Source: Coptis chinensis (taxonomy: Eukaryota; Streptophyta; Magnoliopsida; Ranunculales; Ranunculaceae). Taken from it: 64,000 nucleotides of DNA. The stretch spans positions 92,031,501 to 92,095,500 of the forward strand of contig CM027379.1 in NCBI GenBank assembly GCA_015680905.1, read 5' to 3'. The notes beneath the pieces are model-generated. The model saw only the letters and a program-made list of their open reading frames with translations, searched no databases and was not told where the DNA came from. Shown here piece by piece: positions 24,227 to 36,247 of the stretch; position 1 is the stretch's first letter, and each line of letters opens with the position of its first letter. Position numbers and translations under genes: made by a program.

Positions 24227-27200
24227 GATTGATTACAAGCTCCAAGTTGGCTAACCACTAAGTAAGCTGCTACAAACTCCACTTGTTGATTCCTCATATT
24301 ACTCAATTTAAAGTTAAGGCAATGCATTGTAAGATTTAATATCCATTTACTCAAAATGGTGTATAAAAAGGAGGGAAAAAAAATCAAATAAGACAATCTA
24401 ACGTCAAGGTTTTCATTTATTGTTTTTGTTTCTTTCGCCTTATTGTATTCATAGTCTCCCCATTTAGGCATTTACCATTGTAAGTTTGTAACTATGGCAT
24501 CTGCAAGGAAGAAGCAAAAAAGTTCAAGGAAAAAAACACTAACATGTGATGCTTTACCATATAATTTCACTAACGTTTAGTTTTTTAGTTTAGTTTATTT
24601 TATTTTATTTGTTCAGCATCTAATTTACAACTTTGTAAAACTAAACAAAATGAAGAGGCCTGAGCTACAAAGCATGCAATCGATTGGAGTGTGATCTGCA
24701 ACATATATAACTTGGAGGTATGAACCCCAACAATTTATTTTTATCCATTTTTTAAAAAAAATTATTTTTTCGTTTAATTCTTGACTACGTAATAAGAACT
24801 AAGTTATCAAATATGACCTTTTGGCATGTATTTTCTTTTTATTTATCTTAGTGGTTCCATATCATGTTGAGAATTTACACTAAGGTGTCATTCAAAATAT
24901 GATTTACATAGGATTGTTTTGAAACACATTCCTTATTTTTTTTTATTGAGTTGAAAGGCATTCCTATTCAGTTAATGATACTTCATATTGCCTTTGCATA
25001 TTTTTTAGATTTTCTCCTTCAGAATGTGAATTTGTACTAGAATGGTATCGTGGCTACGTTATAATAATCCATTCTTATTGTATGTTTTTTTATCAACATT
25101 TCTTATACAGTAGCAGTGGAACAAATTGAATGCGTAAAACTTTCATGTTTCAATTTTTTTATTATACACAAACTTGCTAATAAGAAGAACTTGAATCTAT
25201 CCATTGATCTAGCGAGTGGTGAAGAAAGCATGAACTTCATTCTAATGCCAATTTTTTATGGTTATTTGAGATTTGAAATCCATTTTGGCACCAATTTAAT
25301 TGTAGATTATTTAGTAGTGATGCACTAATGTGTGGTTTTCTTAGTTAGAATATCGGTGACAGTAATAACTTAGAGGAATAAGCAACTTCGACAATATTGT
25401 CAAGGTTATTGTATTTGTTACGGTTAGATTATTATTCTTAGTGTATAGTGTCTTTGTACTTGATGTAGAGCCCCGACATGATAACACAAACTGTAGATAA
25501 CAACCATCACACCAATTAATATTTAGGAACTCAAAGGAGGAGTATGCTGACTTGCCATAGTTGGTTTCCTTTGTATTAGCAACCCAAGTAACAAACTATA
25601 TATATATATTATTATGTAATTGGGTTATTTAGAGAATGCAACGCAAAAAGTCCAATCTAGGTGCGATCTTAATCTTTAGCATGTTTAGCTAGTTTGGGGT
25701 ATACACAAAGTAGGGGCTCCACCTTAGGTATACATTTGAGTATAAATTTTGCATGAGATGAAACACCGAGGCAAGACTGCCCACTTTGGATTCAAGTCTA
25801 GGCGTTTAGATTTCTTAATCTTTTCCCAACTCTCTTGATCTATGTTAATCAGTTTGTGCTTTTGGAAAAGTTACCCCTTTATCGCTTTAATTCAACACTT
25901 TCTATATTTGCAAGTAGGATGGGAGTTGCTGCTGTTTTTCGAGGGGTTAGAGTTATTGACTTTTGCAATGCTCACTAGATTGAAAAGGAAAAGCTTTATG
26001 TCCAAATGTGTGATAGAACAGTAGGCCTGGTTGATACCCAACTTCCCCGATGTCCACAATGAGATTTTGTTTCAATGTACTAATAAAGTGTATCAAAAGA
26101 CCTCACTATGACTAACACTAACAGGTCATTAGGAGTAGTTCACCTTTGTAATCCTCTAAGTGCTTTTAATAGAATAATTTGATTCTCACCATATCAAAGG
26201 TAAAAATGTCATTTTTTTTTTCAAAAATCAGAGTAAACATGTTCTATAGCGAAAGGGCACCGTGTCGATAGAATATTTTGATTCACCACACCATATCAAT
26301 AGTAAATATGTCATTGTTTTTGTTTGAGAATCGAGTAAATATGTCCCTCTGACTTGCTAAGGGCATCGTGCCAAAACGCGCTATATCTAAATTTGGATTT
26401 TTACGCTTTGTATTGCCAATTTAACTTGAGTATAAAGCTTTGTGTTGCAATGTGCGGTATATCGTTTTAATAGAGAAAAGGAGGTCGTGACTATTTTTGG
26501 GTTAGATCCTTGGTGTAAATAAAGGCTGATCATCTTTTAGCTGCTCATTGACTCTTGCAAGTAATAATAATTCATGGGATCGGTGATTTGCCCCTTGAGC
26601 TTTGGAGACTTGAATAGGGCTCCCATTGCCCATGACTCTCAATAAGCAAAATTAATTATTGGCCTAGCATCTCAATGAGTGAAGCTTTCAGTGGGACGAG
26701 TAACTTAAATCATTCGTCTTTTTAAAGTGTATTGGGTGGTTATGTGCATGCAGGAGGAGATCAACTCCATGGTTTTGCCGACAAAAGGCCTAAAGGGAGT
26801 GAACTTGCTATTGTGGAAATCAAGATCTGAGGTCCCTTTCATACAAAATGTTCCTTTGTGGCTATTGAATTTCCCTATCATACAAAATGTCCACTCGAGC
26901 CATGCATGTTATTCTGAGTGGTTATCTGCAAAATGCTTTTAATCTCATTTGATTATCTTAATATGCAAAGGTTGAAGGTGTTCAATGGAGAAGCATGGAG
27001 TGGTTAAGATTATATTTTATGTTATCATCATTTCATTTGCCTTAGGCGTTTCATGTTGTTGCTTGTGTTATTTGTCTTTTTAGTTAATATTTGTCTTGGA
27101 TGGTATGTAATTTGAAGTAGAGAGATGTTTTTGAAATATTGTAAAAAGATGTTCACTTGGTATTTACAAATTTTAAATGTAGATAAATAAACACAAAAAA

Positions 27201-28313
27201 ATGTATTCACTTTGTTACTCTCCTTTTGATATTGAATTTGTCTAAGAGCTCTTATCTTGCTAGAAAGACAATGACTCCCACCTCCCTAAAGATATATTTT
27301 TTTTAATTGTAAAGTTCGTATCCTTTCTTTCATTTCTTCAAGTTTTCCTCACATTTCATCAAGTTTTTGTTTATAACTCTTGGATTTTATTGGAGTAGAA
27401 CCGGCGCAGTACTTTAAATGTATTTACAAGGGTGTATGAATTGTCAATATTTTTTTTATTAATTTTAAAGAATTGGATTTAGTATGTAAAGTTGATTTTC
27501 TTTTTGCCTGTGAACAAACTACTAATTAGTTATTGTATTTTAGAATGATAATTGTTCTTTTCTCCCGCATTTAAAGAGGCTCTCGAGTCACTTGAAATTT
27601 CGTTACATCTCAAGCAGTATATCTATTTAGCAAATGGTTGCATTTTCTCAAAAAAAAAAATTATTTACATGCGTGTTTTAATATGTTAGATATAAATCTC
27701 GACATGCCACAAGTATTATGGTTTGATTGATAAAGTTGGTTTGTTTGTTGTTGGTTGTATGGATTGGATTTTTCACATCTTTGTTTGGTAAACACCCCAT
27801 GATAAGAGTTTGAATTGTTTGGGTGAGAATTTGAGAGTTAATCGCTATGTTGTTGTCTTGGGTTCTTTGAAGTACTCCACGGGGAAAGAAATTACAATGT
27901 CAATCCCACTACTCAACTTCATGTTTCTTATAAATAATAATAATAATAATAAGATACAACCATCCATCCTCAACTCAATTATATCCGGTAATTGCTTATT
28001 GAAAAAGTTATATCCATAAATTCAGGGCATAATAATTTGTTTTATGCTTATTTTCATCCTTAGTCATAGTTTGTTTGTCTCAATTGAATGTGTTTTTCCC
28101 CCCTCTAATTGGCATATAATAGTTTATTTGCGAGAATGAATAATCTTTCAAAGTGCGGATGAGACATGCGATAAAGTTCTTACTTCGATGAAGACAAATT
28201 CGGGTTTTAAACCTATATGCACCCTCGGCGCCGAGGTCATCAAACCGTCTTAACAATATCTGGCTACATTTGCAAAGCTCGTGACCTAAAATCGATTTAT
28301 CACGATTGGAGAA

Positions 28314-28315
<2 letters not shown>
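24227..28315. other. No gene supported; AT-rich with minor repeats
   Basis: Several short frames without domains. A diverged tandem duplication lies at 26172-26365 (two copies of about 95 bp with CATATCAA..GTAAA.ATGTCATT and AGGGCAYCGTG in each). A short (AAT)n run lies at 27938-27955. An exon-like piece near 24652-24715 (ATGAAGAGGCCTGAGCTAC) precedes a GTATGA donor-like site, but I cannot assign it. Confidence 0.35.

Positions 28316-28348
<33 letters not shown>
28316..28348. repeat. (AAT)n microsatellite
   Basis: Eleven consecutive AAT units at the left edge of the minisatellite region. Confidence 0.95.
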
Positions 28349-28350
<2 letters not shown>

Positions 28351-28439
28351 GAAGAAAATGTCTCAATGAGAACGGAATGCACGTTGTGGTTTTGGCCAAT
28401 CAAATCGGTGTGACTTTTCTAACAATTCACAATGCATTG

Positions 28440-29045
28440 AGAGGCGAATCTGACATGATGAAGAATCGGCCGAGTTCAAAACTTCGGCAGAGTTCACCGA
28501 ACTCGGCGAGTTCAAAACTGACGACGAATCGGCATGAAGAATACGGCGACGAGTTCAAAGCTCGGCCGAGTTCAAAACTCTGACGAGAATATGGCATGAA
28601 GAATACAACAGAGTTCAAAACTTCCGCCGAGTTTGAAAGCTCGGCGAATTCAAAACTCGGCGAGAATACGGCATGAAGAATCTGCGAGAGTTGAAAGCTC
28701 GGCGAGTTCAAAAACTCGGCCGAATACGGCATGAAGAATCTGGCGAGTTCAAAACTCGGCGAGTTGAAAGCTCGGCGAGTTCGGTGAACTCCGACGTATC
28801 ACGGCATGAATAATACGGCGAGTTCAAAACTCGGCGAGTTGAAAGCTTCGGCGAGTTCAAAACTCGACAAAATATGGCATGAAGAATCTGACGACGAGTT
28901 CAAAACTCTAACGAGTTCACCGAACTCTAACGAGTTCAAAACTCGACGAATACGGCATGAAGAATACGACGAGTTGAAAGCTCGGCGAGTTCACCGAACT
29001 TCGGCAGAGTTCAAAACTCTGACGAGAATCACGACATGAAGAATC
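28440..29045. repeat. Palindromic minisatellite (GAGTTCAAAACTC / CATGAAGAAT)
   Basis: About 600 bp made from a few short blocks: GAGTTCAAAACTC, GAGTTGAAAGCTC and GAGTTCACCGAACTC, joined by CGGC or CGAC, and punctuated by CATGAAGAAT. The CATGAAGAAT mark (some copies altered) starts at about 28533, 28595, 28672, 28730, 28805, 28879, 28957 and 29035, so the higher-order period is about 58-78 bp. GAGTT..AACTC and GAGTTC..GAACTC are self-complementary and could form a run of small hairpins. Frames crossing it on both strands (SSKL-type repeats) are by-products, not genes. Confidence 0.9.
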
Positions 29046-29221
29046 GAAAAAGCGAAAATACCATTAAAGCAAAGTTTACTTCAATACGAAACTTGTTGAC
29101 TTCCAAGTTTGGCGTTTTTAAACAACAATATAAACAATTTCATACCCAATTCATACTTGTTTACTTGTCTAAGTTCATAAACAGTTGAACCAAGCGTTTT
29201 AAACTTGTTTACTTGTCTAAA

Positions 29222-29355
29222 TTCATACCCAATTTCGCGTTTTAAACAACAATATAAACAACATCCAAGAATAAAGTTTACTAGGTTAGTTCATACCCAA
29301 TTTCGCGTTTTAAACAACAATATAAACAACTTCCAAGAATAAAGTTTACTAGGTT
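29222..29355. repeat. 68-bp tandem duplication
   Basis: Two copies starting TTCATACCCAATTTCGCGTT at 29222 and 29290, each ending AAGTTTACTAGG. Weaker related words (TTTAAACAACAATATAAACAA) occur upstream near 29120. Confidence 0.88.
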
Positions 29356-29646
29356 TATTTCAAATGAATCCAAGCTAATTAAATAACAAATCAAATGAAT
29401 TAAAAGTGGAAAAATACCTTAATCCAGAAGCTTGGTTCAAACTGGAGAAGAAGAAGCCGAGAGAGAGAGAGAGAACCCAATTTCGTGATTTTTGTGATTT
29501 TCGTTTTTTTTTTTATTTTGAAATACCGCGAAATTTTGAAATATCGGTTTTATCGATGGTTTAGATCTTGGATCTTAAAGGCGAATCCGACGGTTCAAGA
29601 GAAGAGTGAGATAAGAGTGTCACTATAAGAGTGGCACTCTAGACAA

Positions 29647-29650
<4 letters not shown>

Positions 29651-29717
<67 letters not shown>
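29651..29717. repeat. (AT)n microsatellite, 67 bp
   Basis: Uninterrupted AT dinucleotides. Just upstream, AGAGTGTCACTATAAGAGTGGCACTCT (29605-29640) forms a small inverted repeat. Confidence 0.97.
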
Positions 29718-29721
<4 letters not shown>

Positions 29722-29846
29722 TGATTGTTGAGCAAATTTTCAAAAGAGCCGTGGTATGCATGGGTTTGGGTGTTAAGACTTTCTTGTGGTAAACCAAAAC
29801 CACGATACATTAAACCGAGTTTGGTTCACTTCCCAAAGCCTATTAA

Positions 29847-30295
29847 GAGCATTCCCAATGCAAGCGAGAGTTTTTCACCTCCACGTAAGCTCAATTTCTC
29901 TTGTTTCCTACCGTTTTGGTGAAAAGCAAGGTGAGTTTGAATCTCGGACGGAATGTTTGATTCCGTATAAATGTAAAAATCGAAAAAATGTGCCAGACGG
30001 AATGAAACATCCCGTCTGAAGTTAAAAAAAACAAAAAAAAAACTGAAAAAACACGTGAGACGGAATAAAACATTCCGTCCGGAAAAAAAAAACCGAAAAA
30101 ATTTTAAAAAAAAAACACACGAGACAAACATCCCGTCCGAAGTTCACAACTCAGCTACTTTCTTGGTAGCAACTGCTACTCTCGTTTTCACTTAGTCACA
30201 ACTGACCGACTTTGTCACCCTTGCATTGGGCAAGGATTTTTTCCCAAAATATGGTGAAAATTGTCAATTTTCCTATATAGTGATTGGGAATGCTC
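29847..30295. mobile_element. MITE, 449 bp, GAGCATTCCCAAT termini
   Basis: Termini are GAGCATTCCCAATGCA at the left and, on the other strand, GAGCATTCCCAATCAC at the right. The flanks are TAA and TAT, an imperfect 3-bp duplication fitting PIF/Harbinger. The interior has four copies of an approximately 55-bp unit in which CGGAATG and its inverse CATTCCGTC or CATCCCGTC face each other, separated by poly-A runs. No coding gene is present. It sits just upstream of the 30.8-kb gene remnant, in what would be its promoter. Confidence 0.75.
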
Positions 30296-30389
30296 TATGA
30301 ACAATTACTAGATATATTAGGGGTTAGCTTGTTAAAGCAAATACAAAATTCAATCACAATATACAAAATTTCATAAACATCCAAAAGTT

Positions 30390-31240
30390 TCTTTCATGTA
30401 CTCCAAGCTGAAATTACCACCGACCTTAATATTCGCAAAATTCCATCTTCAGACCTCTTCTCATCCTTCCCCTTTTCTGAATCCCCAGGTACAAATTAGA
30501 TCCCAATTTTTGTTTTTTTTGTTTTTAGGGTTATTCCTGTCTTTCATTGTTTGTTCCTCTTAAAATCCCAAATTAAAAGGAGATTATTATTCTACTCAAA
30601 TTTATTAGGACTGTGTGAAATTCAACTTGTTTCAGTTTATACAACTCAACATATCTATCTCTAGCTGCAGTCTTGGGAAGTAGATCAAGCTGACCATAAG
30701 CATTAACCAAAACGTCTATGCATTATCTTTTGATGGTCCCTTTACTATTTGTTTCTCATCATTCTGATATAACCTTTTCCAGGTACAAGTCATCCATCAG
30801 TTTACCAAGAATGACAACTCAGATTAGTGAACCTGAACCACAGCCGTCATCAACTGCCACGCCCCCAGACCCCAGTTCAGACATCTTGTCGTAAGAAAAA
30901 CTCTGATGATGCCACTTTCCTGCAAGATATTAAAGAGCATCTGGATGAGTTTGTAAATGCTTCAATGGATGAGCATATAACTTGTTTTAAGAAGAATGAC
31001 TATTCAGAAGGTTAGTAACTTGTTCAGATTTTTGTTTAAGAGTCACCTAGTTAGCTTCTTTTGCCACTAATCTGATTCTTCTGCTTTATGTATGTTGTGC
31101 ACGTGTTGTTGACACCTATTTATGATGCATTTCAGATGTTTGGAATGTCAAAGGTGGTTGCTGTGAGGAATGCAGAGCAGAATGCGGCTGTTAAAGAAGT
31201 TGAAAGTCTTCTTCCGCTTAAAACAACTGTTGCTGACTAA
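30390..31240 (+). pseudogene. Small conserved plant protein of about 100 residues, two coding exons, frame-broken
   Basis: The leader exon ends at CCCCAG^GTACAAAT (30488). The coding exon opens at 30783, with ATG at 30811 (MTTQISEPEPQPSSTATPPD), and ends at GAAG^GTTAGT (31010). The second exon, 31136-31240, reads MFGMSKVVAVRNAEQNAAVK and on to a TAA. Two indels break exon 1: one between about 30865 and 30894 (the start frame meets TAA, while the next frame continues KKNSDDATFLQDIKEHLDEF), and one near 30993. With these ignored the protein would be about 101 residues, Pro/Ser-rich at the N-terminus and helical after. I believe it belongs to an unnamed plant-specific small protein family, but I cannot name it or its role. 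Splice sites and both ends are intact, so the indels may be consensus errors. A MITE lies upstream and a MULE MITE downstream. Confidence 0.55.
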
Positions 31241-31826
31241 AACATATATCTCGCTAAGGATGGTAGCTTGCAGATCTCATAGTGACACTCGATTTCATAT
31301 GTAATTTTAAATTTCCATAACCTCTTGCATCATCTGTTGTTCCTCACTGTTGCCTACTTCATATGATGGATGCTATGCACTTTTGTCTTCTTAATAGAAA
31401 CTTGCAATGGAAGACACTGAACTTACTTTGGAGCATGCATGTTTAAATAGTTTTTACAGATGAGGTATGTCATTGAGCATTATATATTATTTTTAGAATT
31501 TCATTTAAATTTTCATCTTCTTTTGGAGTCCGGGACTTTCAACATAGTTTGATTGCCTGTTGTAATGCTTGATGCTTCCTGAACTTATGATACAAATGTG
31601 CAACGAGATTCATATAGGTGCCTCCTGAGCAGTTGGTAATGGCAGAGTTACACTTTGCGAATCCCCACCCCCTTTTTTTGGGGTATTTAACAATTACAAA
31701 GATGACTTGTAAATTAAAAGTCCGACTCCTTTGTCTTTTCACTGTGGAAGGTAAAATATGTCATGAACTTTCAACGCTTGCAAAGTGGGACAGTGAACAG
31801 CGTCCTAATTGGTACCATAGAACATA

Positions 31827-32015
31827 GAGTCCGGTTTCTCTATAGCCGGTACAGAGATGAACCGTGTTATTGCACTGTTAGATCTGTGCCGAGATACACA
31901 ACACACAGATGTCGAGATCGAGATCTGTATTTCGAGGCAAATATGTGTATTTCGAGACGATCCAACTGTGCAATAAAGATTTATTTCTGTACCCGGTTAT
32001 AGAGGGACCGGACTC
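31827..32015. mobile_element. MULE-type MITE, 189 bp, perfect 9-bp TSD
   Basis: The arms begin GAGTCCGGTTTCTCTATAGC and, inverted, GAGTCCGGTCCCTCTATAAC, and stay similar for about 58 bp each. TAGAACATA is duplicated exactly at 31818-31826 and 32016-32024, the size expected for Mutator-like elements. The arms occupy most of the element and there is no coding capacity. Confidence 0.9.
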
Positions 32016-32587
32016 TAGAACATATTACTATCTTCGTAGTGTTTTCTAAGAAGTACAATTTGTTTTAGTCTCGGTCCTGCAATGTAGTGTCTCAAAATGA
32101 TAGATTAAGTTGAAGAAACTTGGATGGAAAGAAATGAAGGGAAAAATTGACGGCTTGGGAACAACATAAAAAAGTCACTCTGGCGACCATTCCAATTGCT
32201 GGACTTCAGAGGAGGTAATTAGCAAATCCTCCCTGGACCCCACGCAAAGATGGGCAGAAGATCACCCTCTCACTAACTACCTCCAGTTAAGTCACTGTTT
32301 CTAATAGTCACCCATTTTTTTGGGATTTATAAAATAGTCGTCACAAACTTTCTTCACCAGACATGCTAAAGGAGTTGGCTGAATTTTATTCAACCCAGAT
32401 ATCAGTATAGATAGTGCCTCTATAGAATTATAACCATAAAACACTTACCCCGCCTTCAGCTTGAAACACCATAGATAGTGCCTCTCCTATATGAACCGCC
32501 TTCAGCTTGCTTGTCAACTAATTTTACTAATGAGCCGAGCTTGTTTGAAGATTGACTAAAATACCCATCCCTATTTTATTTCATCAG

Positions 32588-35308
32588 TGAAGTGGGCTTG
32601 GGAAGCAATTCTTTACACGCTTTGGAAGAGACACGAGAATGCCATTGATAAAGGTAATTCTAGCTTCTAATTTTGCGGATGTCTCAAGTAACAATTGTCT
32701 TTTAGTCAGTATAACGTAAAAGTTTTTATTGTATATAATCAAAATAAAAAAATGCGTGCAAATTGGTACTTTAATGCGAGCCATTGGTCCCCATCACCCC
32801 TTGGAACCTCGGAAAAGGTACAGAGAGGTTTTCCTCTTAGGGCGAGAACTTGCCCATCCTTTGTTATTCACTTGTTCGAGGACATGTCTACTTTGAAAGT
32901 TTAATTGAACGAGTAAAGCACTTGGAGTGGAGCTACTGTCAAGGTTGTTAACGTTGTCCTACTTAGGTCTTGGTTTGGATCGCCATTTGGAACCCGGTTG
33001 TTGAGAATATCAGCACGTGTTGGGGCTTATATTAAAAGAGAGGTACTTAGCCAAGGGAATACGCCTTTGTTTAATTATAAGTACCTTGTCCAGTTTATTG
33101 AAGTATTTCAAAACACGGGATAATTATTACATTGTGTAACAATGTGGGATTCCACAAATGCGAGATATTTCGTTTTGTCATCTCTTTGTTCTTTTGTGTG
33201 ATCGTATAATTGTGTGCGGTTGTCTTTTTGGGTGGTGAGATAGGTATTGCTAATGAAATGACATGTAAGGATTCCACAAATTTGAGGAGATTTTTCCTCT
33301 TGGTCCTTATATGTATCATATAAGACGTGTGTGCTTTCTTGGTGTATTTTATTTTTTTGATGAACAGAGCAATAAACACGAATTTTAAGGATCTTAGCCT
33401 GTCATTGCTATTTCTTTCTCCAGCTAAACTCGAGAGAAGTTGGAAGTTGGAAAATCTTATGAATAGGATGTGTAATTTTGCAGGTCGAAAAGAGAAAACT
33501 GTTTTATGTGTTCTTGAAGCAGTTTCTGATAGTATATAAGAATTGGAAACCTATTCATTCTGGTGAGGTGCCAGAAGCTGGATTATTTGCCATATCACCT
33601 GCTGAGCATCCATCAGGTTTTGATGATATATTGGTTGGCTGCTCTGCTGGACATCCTGCTGAAATAATTCTTGTGCTTACTCAAGAGATTGTTGAGTTGA
33701 CCTCTCTTGTTTCTGAATGTGAGTGCAGGTTTTGCCTATATCCTTTCACTTTTATTATTTGCAACAGACTTTTCTTGCCCTCTTAATCCCAGTCATTTTC
33801 TATAAAATTAATTGGTGTACTGGTTGATAATGTCAATTGAGAATTTACTCATAGTTAGGTTCACAATATGGAAGTTCTAATAACGTTCACAATTTGATGC
33901 TATTGTTTTGTAATATATTGCTCATATGTTGTGAGATTCTTTGGGTGCACCACTTACGTTAGTCCTTTTAAGAAAGCAAGAGGTGGGATGACAAAAGATC
34001 AGTGGGATAACGGGTGCGAACTTAGTTGTCTTCAGTTACCAATTTACCATGTAGATGGCTGTTCACCCTCTCTCTCATACTTGCTTGCTTTGAATTTTCT
34101 TCACAATTAAAATCTAGTTTTATGGATAAAGAGAAGGGAAAAGAAGGATTTACTTGCTGGAGATCTTTGAATGGATGATTACATAATCTCTACTCTAAAT
34201 TGATGCATTAACTTTATGGGGATCGTCATTCTTTACCCGGTTTTGAATATTCTTTCAAATTTATTTTTACCTTTTTTGTATTAGAATAACTGAATGCGGT
34301 GATTAGCCCTTATTTTGTTTATTTATTTACTTTTTTTTATTTTGTGAAAGGGTAATTTTAGTATATGAAAAGAAAGGGTATTAGACTATTAGGACCCCAG
34401 TGAGGGTCTTGAAGGAGGTTACATCAAAGGAGTCTAAGAATACTGGGATATATTCGAGCCTCAAACATAAGCCAGTTAACTGTATTCTTCCATCTAACAA
34501 TTATATTCTGATTTAATCCCCTTGAAAATTCTAATAGCCAAGCTATCATGGATTGTGGATAACGGGCCACATTTCTTTTATGCTGAACTGCTGGAATGGA
34601 ACTCATATTCAGACATAAACTTCCTATTAGGATCTCGGAAAATCGTTAGAACTCTTGTTTTAATAGAGTAATAGAGTAATAGTTGAACTTTGATGTGTCG
34701 TAAAAAATGTCATGTTTTCTCACTGACACTGTCCCGCTTCTTTTATCTGTTTTTGGACACTTTGCATTTACTTCTGTGACGTCTTTGATTAATATAATTC
34801 TAATAATAGGCTTACTACGTGGTTCTTTTAACTAGCTTTATTACTTTTGTAGTTTTATTTCTCAATCGTCCAATGTTTCTTCAGGTGTTTTAGAAATTAG
34901 ATCTCCCGATGTTTATTTCCTCTTTTCTATAACAATTTTCATATGGTGTCAGAAAACATATGATAGATTTTCGTTGGATTGACTCATAGATTCCTCTTCT
35001 TAAGCTGTATTTCTTAATAATTTCCGATTATATGCTCGTTGTAAGTTCAGATCAGTTTTTTCCCCCCTCTTTGCATTAGCTAAACACACTGGGTAGCTAA
35101 TGTTGGCCCTTTATTTGTTATCGTAATTCAGTGCACACCAATGCAACACAGTCTACAACAGACCTACAAGAGGCATCAATCAGCTTGAATATCATCACTG
35201 AAGGGTTTCCTGTGTTGGACGCACTGACAATTACAACTCGCTCAATGCATAATTGCAAAGTTTTTGGCTTCTACGGGGGAATGCAAAAACTTACTGCGTT
35301 AATGAAAG
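32588..35308 (+). pseudogene. BEACH-domain protein, N-terminal exons only (BCHB / SPIRRIG-like)
   Basis: Three exons of a very large plant BEACH-WD40 protein are recognisable. Exon a (about 32588-32653) encodes EAILYTLWKRHENAIDK before a GTAATT donor. Exon b (33484-33718) encodes VEKRKLFYVFLKQFLIVYKN, then the VGCSAGHPAEIILVLTQEI block. Exon c (35132-35308) encodes SLNIITEGFPVLDALTITTR and MHNCKVFGFYGGMQKLTALM before GTATTA. Exon b to c splices in phase. BEACH proteins are cytoplasmic scaffolds in vesicle and membrane traffic and, for SPIRRIG, mRNA-body biology; the full proteins exceed 2,500 residues, with the BEACH and WD40 domains at the C-terminus. Only about 150 N-terminal residues are here. 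A small frame slip occurs in exon a. Downstream the gene stops, and LINE DNA follows. It is a gene fragment from duplication or capture, unlikely to be functional. Confidence 0.82.
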
Positions 35309-35814
35309 GTATTATTCCTTTGTTTTTTATGCAGCTATACTCCCAACATATATTATGTGCATGCATACACATTTTTTCTTTTTTTATTAATTTTTTCCCG
35401 CTTTCTTCTAATTTAATGTCCTCGTTCTTTGCGAATAAATGATTCCTTTCTTATATTCTCTATCTTACACATGGTTATGACTTGTGAGGTTGTTGCGCTT
35501 GTTAGGATGTGGAATTATTGATTTATTCTATCAAAAAAAGTTTCTGCTTGCTTCTTGGAGCTAGGTACTACTTGGTTTATATAAGTGAAAACTATACCTT
35601 ATTGTGAAATTCTCCAAGGAATCATGCTACGTTTTTTGGGTGGTAAGTTGTGTTGGATAGGAGCTCCTATCTAGCGACTCTATTTTGAAGTGCGTAGGGT
35701 GTAAGCTTCTTGGGCTATCAGGCGGACTCTTTTCGTATTAACTTTTTGGGTCTTCCCTTTGGAGCAATTCTCTTTTTAAGTTCACTTGGGATACGAATAT
35801 TGAGAATTTGAGAG
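35309..35814. other. Intron-like DNA leading into a LINE fragment
   Basis: T-rich intron sequence after exon c, then from about 35600 sequence that reads in the same direction as the LINE fragment (words typical of L1 reverse-transcriptase tails). The exact LINE left edge is not visible. Confidence 0.4.
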
Positions 35815-36247
35815 GTTTCAAAAGAAACTGGTGTGTTGGAAGGCTAGATACCTATCTGGGGTGAGAGAGGTGGGGAGGTCCTGGTTACTGTCTCTCTATG
35901 TGACTCTTGGGAGCGTCAAACCATTAGGAACTTCCTTTGGGATGAATATCAAGAGAACCATAGATATCATTTGGCGGGGTGGGAGACACTTTGTGTGGAT
36001 AAGGAGGATTGAGGTCTGGGTCTTCCGGATATGTGCATTTCTAATCAAGCTTTGATGTGTAAGCGGTTATGGAGATTTGGGGAGGAATGTCACAGTTTAT
36101 GGAGGAAATTTATTGTCTCCTGTTTTGGGGAGAGGCATTTTCAGTGGGAGTGGTTTGGTTCTTATTCTGTATGGTTGTAGGGCCTGGAGCGCGATCTGTA
36201 GTGTATTTTCGTTTTTTTATAGGGATTCAATATGTGGTTGGTACAAG
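35815..36247 (+). pseudogene. LINE/L1 reverse-transcriptase C-terminal fragment, left part
   Basis: Reading across frames gives KLVCWKARYLSGG, then NFLWDEYQENHRY, then WETLCVDKED-GLGLPDM and NQALMCKRLWRFGEECHSLW. This is the order found after the catalytic core of plant L1-type reverse transcriptases (the WK..LS.GG, NFLW and GGLG...N.ALL.KWLWR motifs). One stop replaces the usual Gly or Trp before GLGLP, and frames slip several times. The fragment is cut at 36247 by the hAT element and seems to resume at 41536. It is a dead 5'-truncated LINE copy. Confidence 0.72.
36240..36247. repeat. hAT target-site duplication, left copy
   Basis: GGTACAAG, identical to 41536-41543. An 8-bp duplication is diagnostic of hAT insertion. 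Confidence 0.93.

Noticed and set aside
28377..29039. Frames with repeated SSKL-type residues on both strands
   Set aside because: They are translations of the palindromic minisatellite; different frames give similar patterns.
29595..29810. Frame with a Tyr-Ile run
   Set aside because: Translation of the (AT)n tract.
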